A DNA stretch of 64,000 nt from Panax quinquefolius (taxonomy: Eukaryota; Streptophyta; Magnoliopsida; Apiales; Araliaceae). Under the pieces are notes generated by a model. It ran no database searches. It worked only from the letters and a program-made list of their open reading frames with translations, and was not told where the DNA came from. Shown piece after piece: positions 32,796 through 43,428 of this stretch. The position numbers were made by a program, and so were the translations under genes. The DNA is taken from assembly GCA_020205615.1 (NCBI GenBank), contig CM035170.1, forward strand, positions 37,112,143 to 37,176,142. Reading direction: 5' to 3'. The first letter of the stretch is position 1; each line of letters starts with the position of its first letter.

Positions 32796-34032
32796 AAAGC
32801 AAATAAATGCTCAGGGCATATAAGTCATGATAAATCGAGGAATAACTCGATAATGTTAGTCCATATATAAGAATATATATATATATAAGTATATATATAT
32901 ATACAAACTGAAATGAAACCACGGACCAAAGTTCGGGCATACACACACAACACGACTCTCAACATGAAGAATGGTCTGTACAAAGATGAAGAGAAAGGCG
33001 TTAAAGTGTGTAAGAATACTTATAGTGGAATGCCAAAGAAGACTTCTATAACTTTAAGTGGATGAACACTAGGTTCCCGCCGGTAAAAATAGTAGCTATA
33101 TGTGAGCTCACAAGTGTTTAAAATGAGAAAGCACTCAATTTAGGGTGTGTACAGAGCAAATTTGACAGGGCTTACTCGCATTTTCTCTTATAAAATGGCC
33201 ACCCCAAGCCCTCTATTTATAGAGGGGGATGTGGCTCGTCACATATGTACCTTCGGCTGCCCGGGCTGCCCCGGGCTCTGCGGGTCCAATCGTCTTGAAG
33301 TACGTGTATGCGTGCACTGTGATGTCCGCTCGAACTTCCTAATTACAATCCGGGCATCCGATTGAGGTGTATAAGACCTATTTCGGACCACTGTTGTCGA
33401 GAGATACGCCATGATATGGGATTAGAGGTTGTACGAAGTCAGGAAGATGGGACCATGCCCTCGGTATTTAAGCTTCAAATCCTATCCGGTGTGCTATCTT
33501 GCGTAGTAGTCACTCGGGATTGGACCTCCTTTGTTCTTTTGGGACATTGCTATGTAGAAATGTATATATGAAATGTTGAGATGGCACGATGTAGAATCGA
33601 GGTGGAAAAATGACGATTTTGCTAAGGGTTATCTCTGAGATTAGACTGATGGAAGTACTTAAGGTCCTCGGGGTTATCTCTGAAGTATGCCTGTCTTCCC
33701 GGTGTTATCTTCAGGTCTTTGTACTGAGTGCCTCGGTGTGAGTTCTGAGGTTGAAGTTGATTGCATGCATTTGAAACAAGAATTTTCGGGGTTATCCCTG
33801 GAACTGCAACTTCATTCCTTGGGGTTATCACCAAGGTTAGCACTGCGTTATTCCCAATGTTGTTTCCGGGACTAGAACCGAGCATCTCGGGCTTATCTCC
33901 GAGACAGAACTGTCCTCTCTGGTGGAATTTCTGGTTTTTGAACTGCATTATCTCCCAGGGTTATCTCTGAAAGACAAATCTGCCATCCTGCAATGTTAGT
34001 GACAGGTGTGCAGAAAATTTCAAGTGTCTACA
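31477..34032 (-). repeat. E 3' LTR (2.56 kb)
   Basis: Minus-strand ends are TGTAGACACTTG (at 34032) and TGTCGACA (at 31477), with all Ogre LTR landmarks: TATA box (about 33212-33221), TA arrays, GT run near 31821 and the GGTGACCGCC segment. It is more diverged from A than C is. It is inserted in L; AATAT (31472-31476) is one side of the expected duplication. Confidence 0.9.
32270..32905. repeat. TA arrays and tandem units in the E LTR
   Basis: Long TA runs at about 32493-32550, 32612-32678 and 32743-32793 and shorter ones at 32270, 32414 and 32870 alternate with units sharing GGGCTCATCGA and GTTCGACA. The layout matches that in the other three Ogre LTRs. Confidence 0.9.
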
Positions 34033-34050
34033 GATGCCCCTCTTTATCAT
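34033..34050 (-). promoter_or_regulatory. E polypurine tract
   Basis: On the minus strand ATGATAAAGAGGGGCATC abuts the LTR start at 34032. It is identical to the core of the PPT of element A. Confidence 0.8.
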
Positions 34051-35934
34051 ATTCATGCAATGCAATGGCATGGATAGGATAAAGAATCGTAGACACTTGA
34101 AATGCAAGAAGATAAATATGATGCCATGTGCAGCAATATGATGCAAATGTATGATGCATATGGATTGTTCGATTGATCTCCAACATGGTGGGAAGATTTC
34201 CGGCTCCCTGTTGCTTCTACCGAGGATGACAATAGATAAGCATCCTAATGAACTGTCACGGATATGCGATCCATAGCTAACAGGAATTATTAGGATTGTT
34301 GACATTGGGGTTATCACCAAAGTCTTGAATCCTTGATATAGACTTTACACTGAAGATGTATCTCTCACGTATAAGAGACTCTATGTAGATGTATCCTTGT
34401 CTGTTTGAGGATGTGTATAACATATTCCATCAATGATCCTCCTCGATGAGGTTGATCCTTTCTGGTTTTTATCGCCATGACATATCACTATTCTATTAGA
34501 GTTAATTCCAACAGTTTGTGTTGTCAGGGTTGCCTGACCTTCGCTGACATGTACATCACCGGATAACTAACCTGTTGGGAAAACTGTCAAGGTTGCTTGA
34601 CCTTCATTGACTTGTGCATTAACGAAAAATGCGTGTCATCCCCAGCGGGGATTTGCTTGATCTTCGCTGATGTGCGAATCAACAGAAAATGCGTGATACC
34701 CCCGCTGGAGTTTTGCTTGAGAATGCTTGATGCCCCCGCCAGGGATATGTACTTCAACATATGAAAACACGTGATACCCCCACCGAGGACTCTGTATTTG
34801 GATAAATGAAGATGTGTGATGCCCCCGTCGGGGATTCTGTATTTGGACAGATGAAGACGCGTGATGCCCCCCCCCCCAAGGGATTCCAAAAGGATTAGGG
34901 TGACGACCCTGAATTAGCGGGATTGGACCTGCGTAAGGTATTGCCGAGTGTGATTTGTAACAGTTGAGATCATCGACATAGTGTACCCTGTGCTCGGGCG
35001 AACACCAATGAGTGATATATAGACCCACGGTTTGGTCTGAGAAAACCAGGATTATAAGTTATTCTGCTCAATTGCGTAGCATTTTTATTCCTGATTTGGC
35101 CTTTTCAGCTTGTGAGAACTCCGTTGCAACTCGAACTAGACAAAGTCGGAGGGGTGGGACCCATATAGGGGCTCTGCAGGTGGACTTACGGCAAGTCATG
35201 ATGCTATTAAGGCTATAGGTTTGCCTTTTTAAGTCATTTTCAAGTCGCACCACGAAGGAAATTTGAGAGCTCTTCTTCAGATCTGCTGAGTTCGGACGTC
35301 TTTACGCAAATTCTGTCACCGTACAAGTGTTCTACACTGTCCTGGTAACGTATACATTTATTCTTTTCTAGTTTTTATCCGTTGGAAAATGACTTATCAC
35401 ATGAAATGCATCTAAACACATAGTAGTGAATTGCATGCTCAAATGACTTGATAAAAAATATTCAACATAGTAAATGTTAGTATTACACCATGCTGAACAT
35501 AATGATGTGGAAATATTTTACTTTGAGACAGTTAAATTGGTATCCTTTTTCTGCTATTTCTTATCCTATTTGAGGACAAATGAGAAAAAGGTAAAAATGC
35601 AAAGTAATCCTGGTAATTAAACTACCCTTATGGATTGATGACTTTTACTTTTTAATGCATATAGTATGTATATGACTGTGGGCAGGTGTGCTACTGAATG
35701 GCCACCTAGTCATGCCTATGTGCATGTTGATAGTCCTATTTACAAAGGGGACTATGGCAAAAAAAGTTCAAAATGTAGGCATTGAATAGTCATGCATTTT
35801 TAACTCTACTGTAGACGTATGTTAAAGTAATGCTTGCATGCATGTAGTCATAAAATGCATTTTGAAAAGAAAGCTCCAGGTTAAAAATTGCCACACCCTT
35901 TCTGAGGTGATTTGGAGACTTTTGTCTAGATATT
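34051..35934 (+). other. E spacer upstream of the antisense gene
   Basis: No gene is seen. It is the counterpart of 17062-18997 in element A. At 34525-34680 it has repeated TTGACCTTC-(A/G)-TTGAC-type phrases, then the CCCCG-palindrome minisatellite. From about 35160 it is closely similar to the A copy up to the start codon at 35935, which suggests a functional control region of the antisense gene (inference). Confidence 0.5.
34625..34885. repeat. Minisatellite with CCCCGYCGGGG-type palindromes in E
   Basis: Five to six units of about 47-60 bp contain CGTGAT(G/A)CCCCCGCCGGGGAT or a decayed version, then TCTGTATTTGGA and ATGAAGACG in the best units (34770-34870). The last has a 12-C run (34868-34878). 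The palindrome is shared with 18111-18217 of element A, though unit length differs. Confidence 0.8.
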
Positions 35935-36057
35935 ATGGATCCGGATCAGCCGAGTAGTTCCCACAGGACCACTCCTGGTGTGCGGAGGAGGGCTTCTGAA
36001 GTGCCTCGACCCCGTTCTATTAGACAGTCTCGTAGGTTGGTGGAAATGGTGATACGT
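35935..36057 (+). pseudogene. E antisense gene, exon 1, first part
   Basis: ATG at 35935 opens MDPDQPSSS, then RRRASEVPRPRSIRQSRR and LVEMVIR. It is the plus-strand counterpart of 17061-16937. Element F is inserted at the Arg codon CGT (36055-36057); TACGT (36053-36057) is the left duplication. The frame continues at 46134. Confidence 0.75.
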
Positions 36058-36873
36058 TGTAAGACCCCAACTTTTATGAATAAAGATTAATATTTTTCTC
36101 GAAATATATTTTTGAATATTATGGTGTGGATTTGATATAATGTTATAGTTGTGGGTATTATTTACAAATTTTGCAAAGTAAGCAAATGGTTATATAATAT
36201 TCGATTGGTCGGGGAATATTCGTTTTAATAGGAAATATTCGTACGACGACACAATCATTGGTGGACCCCATAACGAAAGTATTGTCGTAGTTAGAAAATG
36301 ACAGAATTATCTTTTTATAAAAATTACGGAAAAAGTTTTATCGTTAAACTGTTGAACTACCTGGTGGTAAAAGTGCGATGAATACGTGTGGTTGCATAGT
36401 AGCACACGGTATTGATTATTGATGCTTACGTGAGAAGTCACTCAGTTATACTCAATTATTGCTGCATAATATCTTTCATATTATTGATTCAATAATTATC
36501 ACAGTATCAGCTGCATAATATTTTATATTATTAAATCAATAATTGAGACGACAAAGTTATTCATATTATTATTTGCAATATTGATAATGTCTGGAAAGTT
36601 CTGTCAAGGAAAGGTTTGGTCACCTAATTGCGCGCCAATAGGGAGAAATTCTTATCGCAAAGCCCCCTCTTTCCTGGAAATGAGCTGGTTGTTAAATATT
36701 ATGAGTTATAATATTAACGATGAATAAGTTCGTGTTGATTAAAGATGAAATTGATATTTCCATTATGTTGAGATTATTATTGTTAATGATTATTATTGAG
36801 ATTATTATTGTTATTAATTCACATGTTTATAACTATGTGTTCACATTTGTGTACTATTGATTCATATTCATGT

Positions 36874-37115
36874 ACTATTAGGGGAGGTGGTGCAAGATTG
36901 ATAATACTTGCATGACTAAATTAAAAATTAAGGTATAGATGAAGGTACCATACTGTAATTATTTTTTTCACATAATTGTACTATTAATTCACATGATTGT
37001 ACTATTGATTCACAATATGTACTATTAGGGGAGGTGGTGCAAGTTTGATAATACTTGCAAGACTAAATTAAAAATGAAGAAAAAGATGAAGGTATTATAC
37101 TGTAATATTTTTAGC
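36874..37115 (+). repeat. 147-bp direct repeat upstream of the F TATA box
   Basis: ACTATTAGGGGAGGTGGTGCAAG occurs at 36874 and again at 37021, each followed by TTGATAATACTTGCA and ACTAAATTAAAAAT. The same pair is present in the F 3' LTR and in the LTRs of G and H. The position just upstream of the TATA box is that of an enhancer repeat (inference). Confidence 0.8.
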
Positions 37116-37149
37116 CCTAAAACGTGCAATTATCGAAACTATATTTTCC

Positions 37150-37158
37150 TATAAATAG
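37150..37158 (+). promoter_or_regulatory. TATA box of the F 5' LTR
   Basis: CTATAAATAGAAGCTCATTC lies 1.09 kb into the LTR; the same motif is at 44600 (F 3' LTR), 49016 (G), 51112-51120 reversed (H), 60547-60555 reversed (J) and 63346 (K). Conservation in all copies makes it the likely core promoter. Confidence 0.75.
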
Positions 37159-37523
37159 AAGCTCATTCTTCTTTCATTCTCACCAATTCACTAAGACTCA
37201 CAAGAGCATTTATAGAGAGAGAAGCTTTTGAGAGAAAGTAGAAGAGAAGTCTGTTATCTCACTATCCAGTATCCAGTCTTCTTCTGAGGTAAGGAATATT
37301 ATTTTGTTCAGTATTCATAGGAATAATATTTTCTACCATACTTTGTAGTATGTGAGTAATATTAGTTCGTCTCGTATTTCCGATTATACCATCACTCGGT
37401 TAAAGTATTGCTTCTATATTCTGTGAAATTAGTAGAATATCCTTGAAATTTGCGCTTCATCTAGTATCGCTTCACAAGGATATTTTCTGCACATTCTTGT
37501 TAAATTTTAATTTTTTCATGCTG

Positions 37524-37708
37524 GAGTACTGTTCATGAGTACTATTCATTTATACGGTACTATTCACAAAAGTACTATTCATGGGTACTATTCACGAAAT
37601 ACTATTCACAAAATACTATTCACGAGTACTATTCATAAAGTACTATTCACGGAGTACTATTCTCGAAGTACTATTCACTCGGGCACTATTCACCCAGAGT
37701 ACTATTCA
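37524..37708 (+). repeat. TACTATTCAC minisatellite in the F 5' LTR
   Basis: About eleven units of 14-20 bp with core GTACTATTCA(C/T) follow one another. They recur at 44975-45150 in the 3' LTR and at 58711-58955 in G. They lie about 370 bp downstream of the TATA box, hence within the transcribed part of the LTR. Confidence 0.85.
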
Positions 37709-38655
37709 TAACAAAAATTGATTTCTTTTCTGTCCAAATCATTTTTGATACATTATCATTCTTGAATTTTACTCCACAAAGCAGTATCATGTTGACAATT
37801 TGGACAATATTGAATTCTGGATAAATTAAATTATAAATCTTTAAAAAATTATCCTTGAACTTGTTTGATTGAATTCTTATATCATCGTCATCATCCTCAT
37901 GTTTATATTATGTTGAAAGTCATATGTGGCCTGTAGTGCATAGATGGACTTTGTATGATTATGACAAGGGATTATTCAGTATAATCATGACCGTAATGTT
38001 ACAAATGATGTGGTAAAAGTCCTCATTGGCCCGTAGTGCATGGATAATTTGTGGTCGTGATACTAAAGAATATCATATCAGTAATTTGTGGTCGGGGTGA
38101 TTCAATGATGTGGATTATTTATGGATTATTTATTAAGTTGAAAGCGATAAAAGTGATGAAAAACCTTTTAAATCATAGATGATAGTAGATTTTATGCTCT
38201 ACTTGACTCTTCTAATGGATTGCTTGTTCATTGCAGATTAAACTTGATGTTTGTTATATTTTATCAAGATAACACTTTATTGAAGGCTAACGATAAATTA
38301 TTACGCATTATCTTAGTCATAATATTTCTTCTTAGGCTTGTTGAGCTCACCCTTTTGCTTTCATTGTTCTCTTGAGGAAATGAGAGCGTAGTTGGGACTA
38401 GTCGAGGAAGCGGAGGAGCGATCTAGAGAGATGATAGCATTAGTAGTCCTCACTATTCTATGAAAATAGTGTGATAATAAATGTATTGAGGACTCCATTT
38501 GAGTTGAATCATCTAGAAGACAATATTAGTATTAAAACTCTCGATTTATGTGTTGTCGTATTTTTTACGACAATTTGTATTTGTATTTGAATTTTGTACC
38601 ATGTATTTGGCGACTCAAGATGGGTGATGTATACCTATTTTGGGGGCATCACAGT

Positions 38656-38667
38656 TGGTATCAAAGC
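38656..38667 (+). promoter_or_regulatory. F primer binding site
   Basis: TGGTATCAAAGC, two bases after the LTR end, corresponds to the initiator-Met tRNA type site TGGTATCAGAGC with one change. Confidence 0.85.
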
Positions 38668-38840
38668 TTAGGGATATGATCCCTGGCTGAGATGTGAGAC
38701 TAGAACTAGGAGGGGAGAGACGGGAAATTTCTTTGCTAATATGACCTACCAAAGTTTATTTGGTATTTATTTGGTCGGTCAGAGTATAGGGATAATATGT
38801 GAGATGTCAATTAACCCTTGTTTTGTGGCAGTATTTGAAA

Positions 38841-39970
38841 ATGGCATCCAAAAATGTTGAGATAAGCAATGAAGTACATGAGACCGTTGAGTGACCAACG
38901 ATCAATACCCAGGATAATGTGCATCAGGATGGTAATAATCCTCAAGAAAACAACAACGCTGACCAAATGATGAACGATGGGTTGTTCAGAGGCTTTATGC
39001 AATTCAATATGACATATCGGTCAAAGCCTACTATTCAAAATGCGGTGGAAACACTAGAAACTCTCGGACGGTCACCACTAAAGCAGTTCAAGGCTGGGAC
39101 CGCCGGAGGTTATTGGAGAACCAAAACCACTTAAAGGCGGAGCGTGGATAAAGCAAATCACCAAGATATTTGATGTCTTGGGATGCTCCGAGGAGCAAAA
39201 GGTTTCCTTTGCCACCTTTATTTTCCGCACTGAAGATGTCTTGGGAGAAATTCCAAGAACTGTTCAACGACAAGTACTTTCGAAAGTATTCATCACGTGA
39301 AGGAAGTAGAGTTCATCAAGCTGGAGCAGAACAATATGATCGTGTCACAGTACGAAGCTAAGTTTGTCGAGTTGTCTCGGTTTGTGTCCCACTTGGTTGA
39401 TAATGAGGAGATAATGACGCGGATGTTTCTAAGAGGTTTAAAACCTGAGATACGTCAATACTTAATTTCTCTCAAACTGTGTTTGTATTCAGATGTTGTA
39501 AATAGGGCTTAGTTATTAGAGCGCGATAACGAGTCAACCCAACCAAGAGAAAGCAGCCGACAAAATTATAATACCAGTGGTAACATTCATCAAAGTAGTG
39601 ACAACAAACGTGGAGGAAATCAACATGCCTAAAATTGTAACCACTTCGGTGGTAATCATGGCCAAGACAATAAAAGAGGACATTTCAAGAAGAAGAGATT
39701 CAATAATGATGGAAAGACGTCATCACCAGCACCCATTGTTAAGGAAGGAGAACGACCACCTATAATATGCTTCAAATACGGAGGGAAGGGACACATCAGT
39801 CCAAACTCTGCGCAGCAGTCAAAATGTGTTACAATTGTGGAAGAGAAGGTCACCTAGCTAGATTTTGTCATACTGGGAAGCCAAGTCCAGTTGGAACGGT
39901 GACACCAAATGCCGTCCCAGACAAGTCAAAACCAGTAGTTCAAGGGAGAGCGTTTGTTGTGACCTCCTAG
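38841..39970 (+). pseudogene. F gag
   Basis: ATG at 38841 starts MASKNVEISNEVHETVE, soon stopped at 38892. The capsid region follows in pieces: FRGFMQFNMT, then a shifted frame with EFIKLEQNNMIVSQYEAKFVE and RMFLRGLKPEIRQYLISL, typical of the retrotransposon gag family. The zinc knuckle CYNCGREGHLARFC lies near 39824-39865. Stops near 38892, 39510 and 39968 and several frameshifts disable it. It would form the particle core and bind element RNA. Confidence 0.8.
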
Positions 39971-40540
39971 AAAGCAAGGAACCTGAACGAGGTCATCACG
40001 GGTAAGCTTATCATAAACTCTAGTAAAGTATATACCTTATTTGATACCAGTTCTACCCATTTGTTTATTTCTCCTACTTGCGCTCAACGTTTAAATTTAA
40101 CTACGGAGAAATTAGACTTTGACTTATCTGTTAAAACTCCGTTGGGAGAAACCTTCATTACATCCACTGTTTATAAGTCTTGTTTGGTTCAAATCGGTAC
40201 CCTCACATTACCTATCGACCTTATTTCATTGAAAATACTTGCATTTGACGTAATTCTAGGGATTGATTGGTTAACTACTCATCATGCAAAAATTGATTGT
40301 TTTCGTAAGGTTGTTAGCTTTCATATTCCTAACCAATCTATTATGCAAATTAAAGCAACTAAACCATTAAAATTAATCATTATCATCTCAAGCCATGAAG
40401 CTATTCGTTTATTGAAAAATGGATGTCAAACTTTCTTAGCTCATGTCACGGATTTAAACAAAAATGCTTCAATTTTGAATGATATTTCTATTGTTAATAA
40501 ATTTCCTGGCGTATTCCCTGAAGAACTTCCTGGCCTACCC
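39971..40540 (+). pseudogene. F aspartic protease
   Basis: [20 protein letters not shown] leads to the active-site region [10 protein letters not shown] at 40043; the catalytic Gly of the usual D-S/T-G has become Ser (GGT to AGT). The second half, [19 protein letters not shown], is intact. It is in frame with RT and would release the mature proteins. The changed active site suggests inactivity. Confidence 0.8.
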
Positions 40541-41392
40541 CCAGAGCGTGAAATTGAATTTTGTATCGACCTTGAATCCGGTACAAAACCCATTTCCAAA
40601 GCCCCATATCGAATGGCTCCTATTGAACTTCAGGAGTTAAAAACCCAACTGCAGGAATTGTTAGACATCGGTTTCATTCAACCTAGTACGTCCCCATGGG
40701 GTGTTCCTGCTCCATTCGTTAAGAGGAAAGATAGAAGTATGCGACTTTGTATTGATTATCAGGAGTTGAATCATGTCACCATCAAAAATAGGTACTCGTT
40801 GCCTCGCATTGATGACTTGTTTGGCCAGTTGCAAGGCGCCAAATTCTATTCAAAGATTGATCTTCATCCTGGATATCACCAATTGAATATTAGAACAGAT
40901 GACATTCCAAAGACGGCTTTCAGAACTCGGTACGGGCATTATGAATTCCTAGTCATATCTTTTGGATTGACTAATGCTCATGCTGCCTTCATGGATATGA
41001 TGAACTGAGTATTCAAGGAATATTTGGATCACTTTGTGGTCGTCTTTATTGATGACATCCTCATTTACTCCAAAAGTCGTGAAGATCATGAGCAACACTT
41101 GAGGCTGATACTCCAAAAGCTTCGTGAAAACAAGTTATATGCCAAGTTAAAGAAATATGAGTTATGGCTAGAGGAAGTAACATTCCTTGGGCATGTGATA
41201 TCAAATCATGGAATATCTATTAACCCAGCAAAGATTGAAGAAATTCAAAGTTGGGAACAACCTAAGTCAGTGACCGAAGTACGTAGCTTTCTCGGCTGCT
41301 GGTTATTATCGGAGATTCGTAGAAAGGTTTTCTCGAATCACTACTCCATTAACTCAGCTGACTCAGAAAGATACAAAATTCGGTTGGAGTGA
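40541..41392 (+). pseudogene. F reverse transcriptase
   Basis: [65 protein letters not shown] and [17 protein letters not shown] lead to a stop at 41006 (Arg to TGA). The catalytic FIDD lies at 41045-41056, followed by FLGHVISNHGISINP. It is close to the RT in H (minus strand). One stop and a frameshift after FLG at about 41298 are visible. Confidence 0.85.
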
Positions 41393-41990
41393 GGAATGTG
41401 AGAAGAGTTTTCAAGAACTCAAGAGAAAGCTCATTTTAGCACCTGTTCTGACAATACCATCTTGCTCGGAGGGATTTGTCATCTACAGTGATGCTTCAGG
41501 CAAAGGGTTAGGATGTGTTCTCATGCAACATGGGAAAGTCATAGCCTATGCCTCACAACAACTCAAAGAATATGAGAGGAATTATCCTACTCATGATCTA
41601 GAGTTGGCAGTTGTCATTTTTGCGCTTAAGATTTGGAGGCATTACCTGTATGGAGAGAAGGTGGAGATCTATCTCGGATCATAAAAGCCTCAAATATTTC
41701 TTCACTCAAAAGAACTCAACATGAGGGCAGCGACGATGGCTTGAGCTATTGAAAGATTACGATCATACCATTCAATACCATCACGGAAAAGCGAGAACGT
41801 AGTAGCTAACGTATTGAGTAGAAGATCATATGCTGCGGGTACGAGTGCGATATTGTCAACGCAAAGGCCCATTTTGTATGACTTACAAAGGATGGAGATA
41901 GAGTTAAAGACTCTAGGGACCTATGTGATGATGGCGAATATACGAGTAAACCGACTTTAATCGATAAAGTTAAAGGCTGCTCAAGCTACG
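41393..41990 (+). pseudogene. F RNase H
   Basis: [20 protein letters not shown] and [18 protein letters not shown] are open, after which two frame changes separate the later DHKSLKYF and GKANVVAD-like parts. It corresponds to 53920-54561 in H. Non-functional. Confidence 0.75.
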
Positions 41991-43395
41991 GACATTTGGA
42001 GTCGATCCATATGAGGAAGAAAGTACAAGAAGGTGCTATTAGGAAGCAAGAATCGATGAAGAAGGAATACTTGAGTCAACTCCGGACTTTGTGTTCTAAC
42101 GATTTTGACTTGAAGTATAAAATCATGATGAAAGACAACACACACCATTTGCAATCCATCTCGGGAGTACCAAAATGTATCGTGATCTTGACATACATTT
42201 TGGTGGAGCAATATGAAGAGAGAGATAGCGGGGTTTATCTCAAGGTGTCTAACTTGTTAACGAGTCAAGGCGGAGCATCAAGTGCCAAAAGGTCCATTGC
42301 AACCACTTGAAATTCCAGAATGGAAGTGGGATCACATTACCATGGATTTTGTTACTAGTCTTCCCAAGGTTTCTCAAGGCATAGAGCGATTTGGGTCATT
42401 GTTGATAGATTGACCAAGTCTGCTCATTTTTACCGATACGAGAAACTTATACACTTGAACGTCTTGCTCGTATGTACATAAACAAGATTATAAGATTTCA
42501 TGGTACGACAGTATCCATACTTTCTGATTGAGACCCAAGATTCACTTCATAATTTTGGGTTAGTTTGTAAAAAGCTATGGACACAAATTTACGATTTAGT
42601 TTCGCATATCATCCTCAAACGGACGGACAGTCTGAGAGGACTATTTAAACTCTTAAAGATTTATTAAGACTATGTGTCCTTGACTTCAAAGGAGGTTGGG
42701 ACAAGTTCTTACCATTGGTGGTGTTTTCCTACAACAATAGTTATCAAGCAAGTATTGGCATGGCTCCATTTGAGGCGTTGTATGGAAGAAAGTGTCGTTC
42801 TCCAGTATGCTGGGATGAGGTGGGTGAAGAAACGTTGTTAGGATCGGAGTTGGTACGTATGACTACTGAAAAGATTCAAACGATCCGAAAACGTATAAAA
42901 ACCTTAAAAGATTGACAAAAGAGTTATGCTGATCTTCATCGAAAGGATGTGGAATTCAATATTGGAGACCATGTCTTATTACGTGTTGCTCCATCAAAAG
43001 GAGTTATGAGATTTGGAAAGAAAGGAAAGCTCAATCCTCGATTCATTGGCCCATTTTTAATCCTTGATCGAGTAGGAACAGTGGCTTATAGACTCGCCTT
43101 ACCGCCAAGTATGTCTCGTGTTCATAACGTTTTTCACATATCTATGTTACGTAATTATGTGAAAGACCCGAACCACATTATTAAATTAGAACCGGACGAG
43201 ATAGCAAAAGATTTAACGTATGAGGAGGTACCTGTTAAAATCTTGGAAAAGAAGGATCATATTCAATGCTCCAAGGTTATACCTCAAGTTAAAATTTTGT
43301 GGAGAAACCACGATGTTGAGGAAATGACCTGGGAGTTAGAATCTGAAATGAAGTCAAGGTATCCTCACCTCTTGACATACAGATGCGCACCCTAA
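41991..43395 (+). pseudogene. F integrase with chromodomain-like C-terminus
   Basis: The zinc-binding part (41990-42310) is heavily shifted. The core is recognisable (TMDFVT, SIVSD-like at 42520 with Arg to [11 protein letters not shown]). [20 protein letters not shown] and [16 protein letters not shown] are open. After a TGA at 42913 the tail (42949-43395) has FGKKGKLNPRFIGPFLI, HNVFHISMLR and the chromodomain-like VKILWRNHDVEEMTWELE. This tail is uninterrupted and is the best-preserved part of F. Confidence 0.85.
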
Positions 43396-43413
43396 TTTTG
43401 AGGACAAAATTTC

Positions 43414-43428
43414 ATAAGAAGGGGAGGT
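43414..43428 (+). promoter_or_regulatory. F polypurine tract
   Basis: ATAAGAAGGGGAGGT abuts the 3' LTR start TGTAAGACC at 43429. H has the same tract reversed at 52429-52441. Confidence 0.85.

Larger units (their letters stand above)
36058..38653 (+). repeat. F 5' LTR (2.6 kb)
   Basis: Starts TGTAAGACCCC and ends GGGGGCATCACA, directly followed by the PBS. It matches 43429-46128. In order it holds a 147-bp direct repeat, a TATA box (37150), a spliced-leader-like AG-rich stretch (GAGAGAGAAGC, 37216) and an array of TACTATTCAC units. No gene is seen. Confidence 0.95.

Noticed and set aside
37524..37708. CRISPR-like array of regular repeats
   Set aside because: Repeat units of 14-20 bp have no constant spacers, there are no cas genes, and the array lies in a plant retroelement LTR.
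38811..39002. Minus-strand frame opposite F gag
   Set aside because: It overlaps the gag start, has no recognisable motif and no counterpart in other elements.
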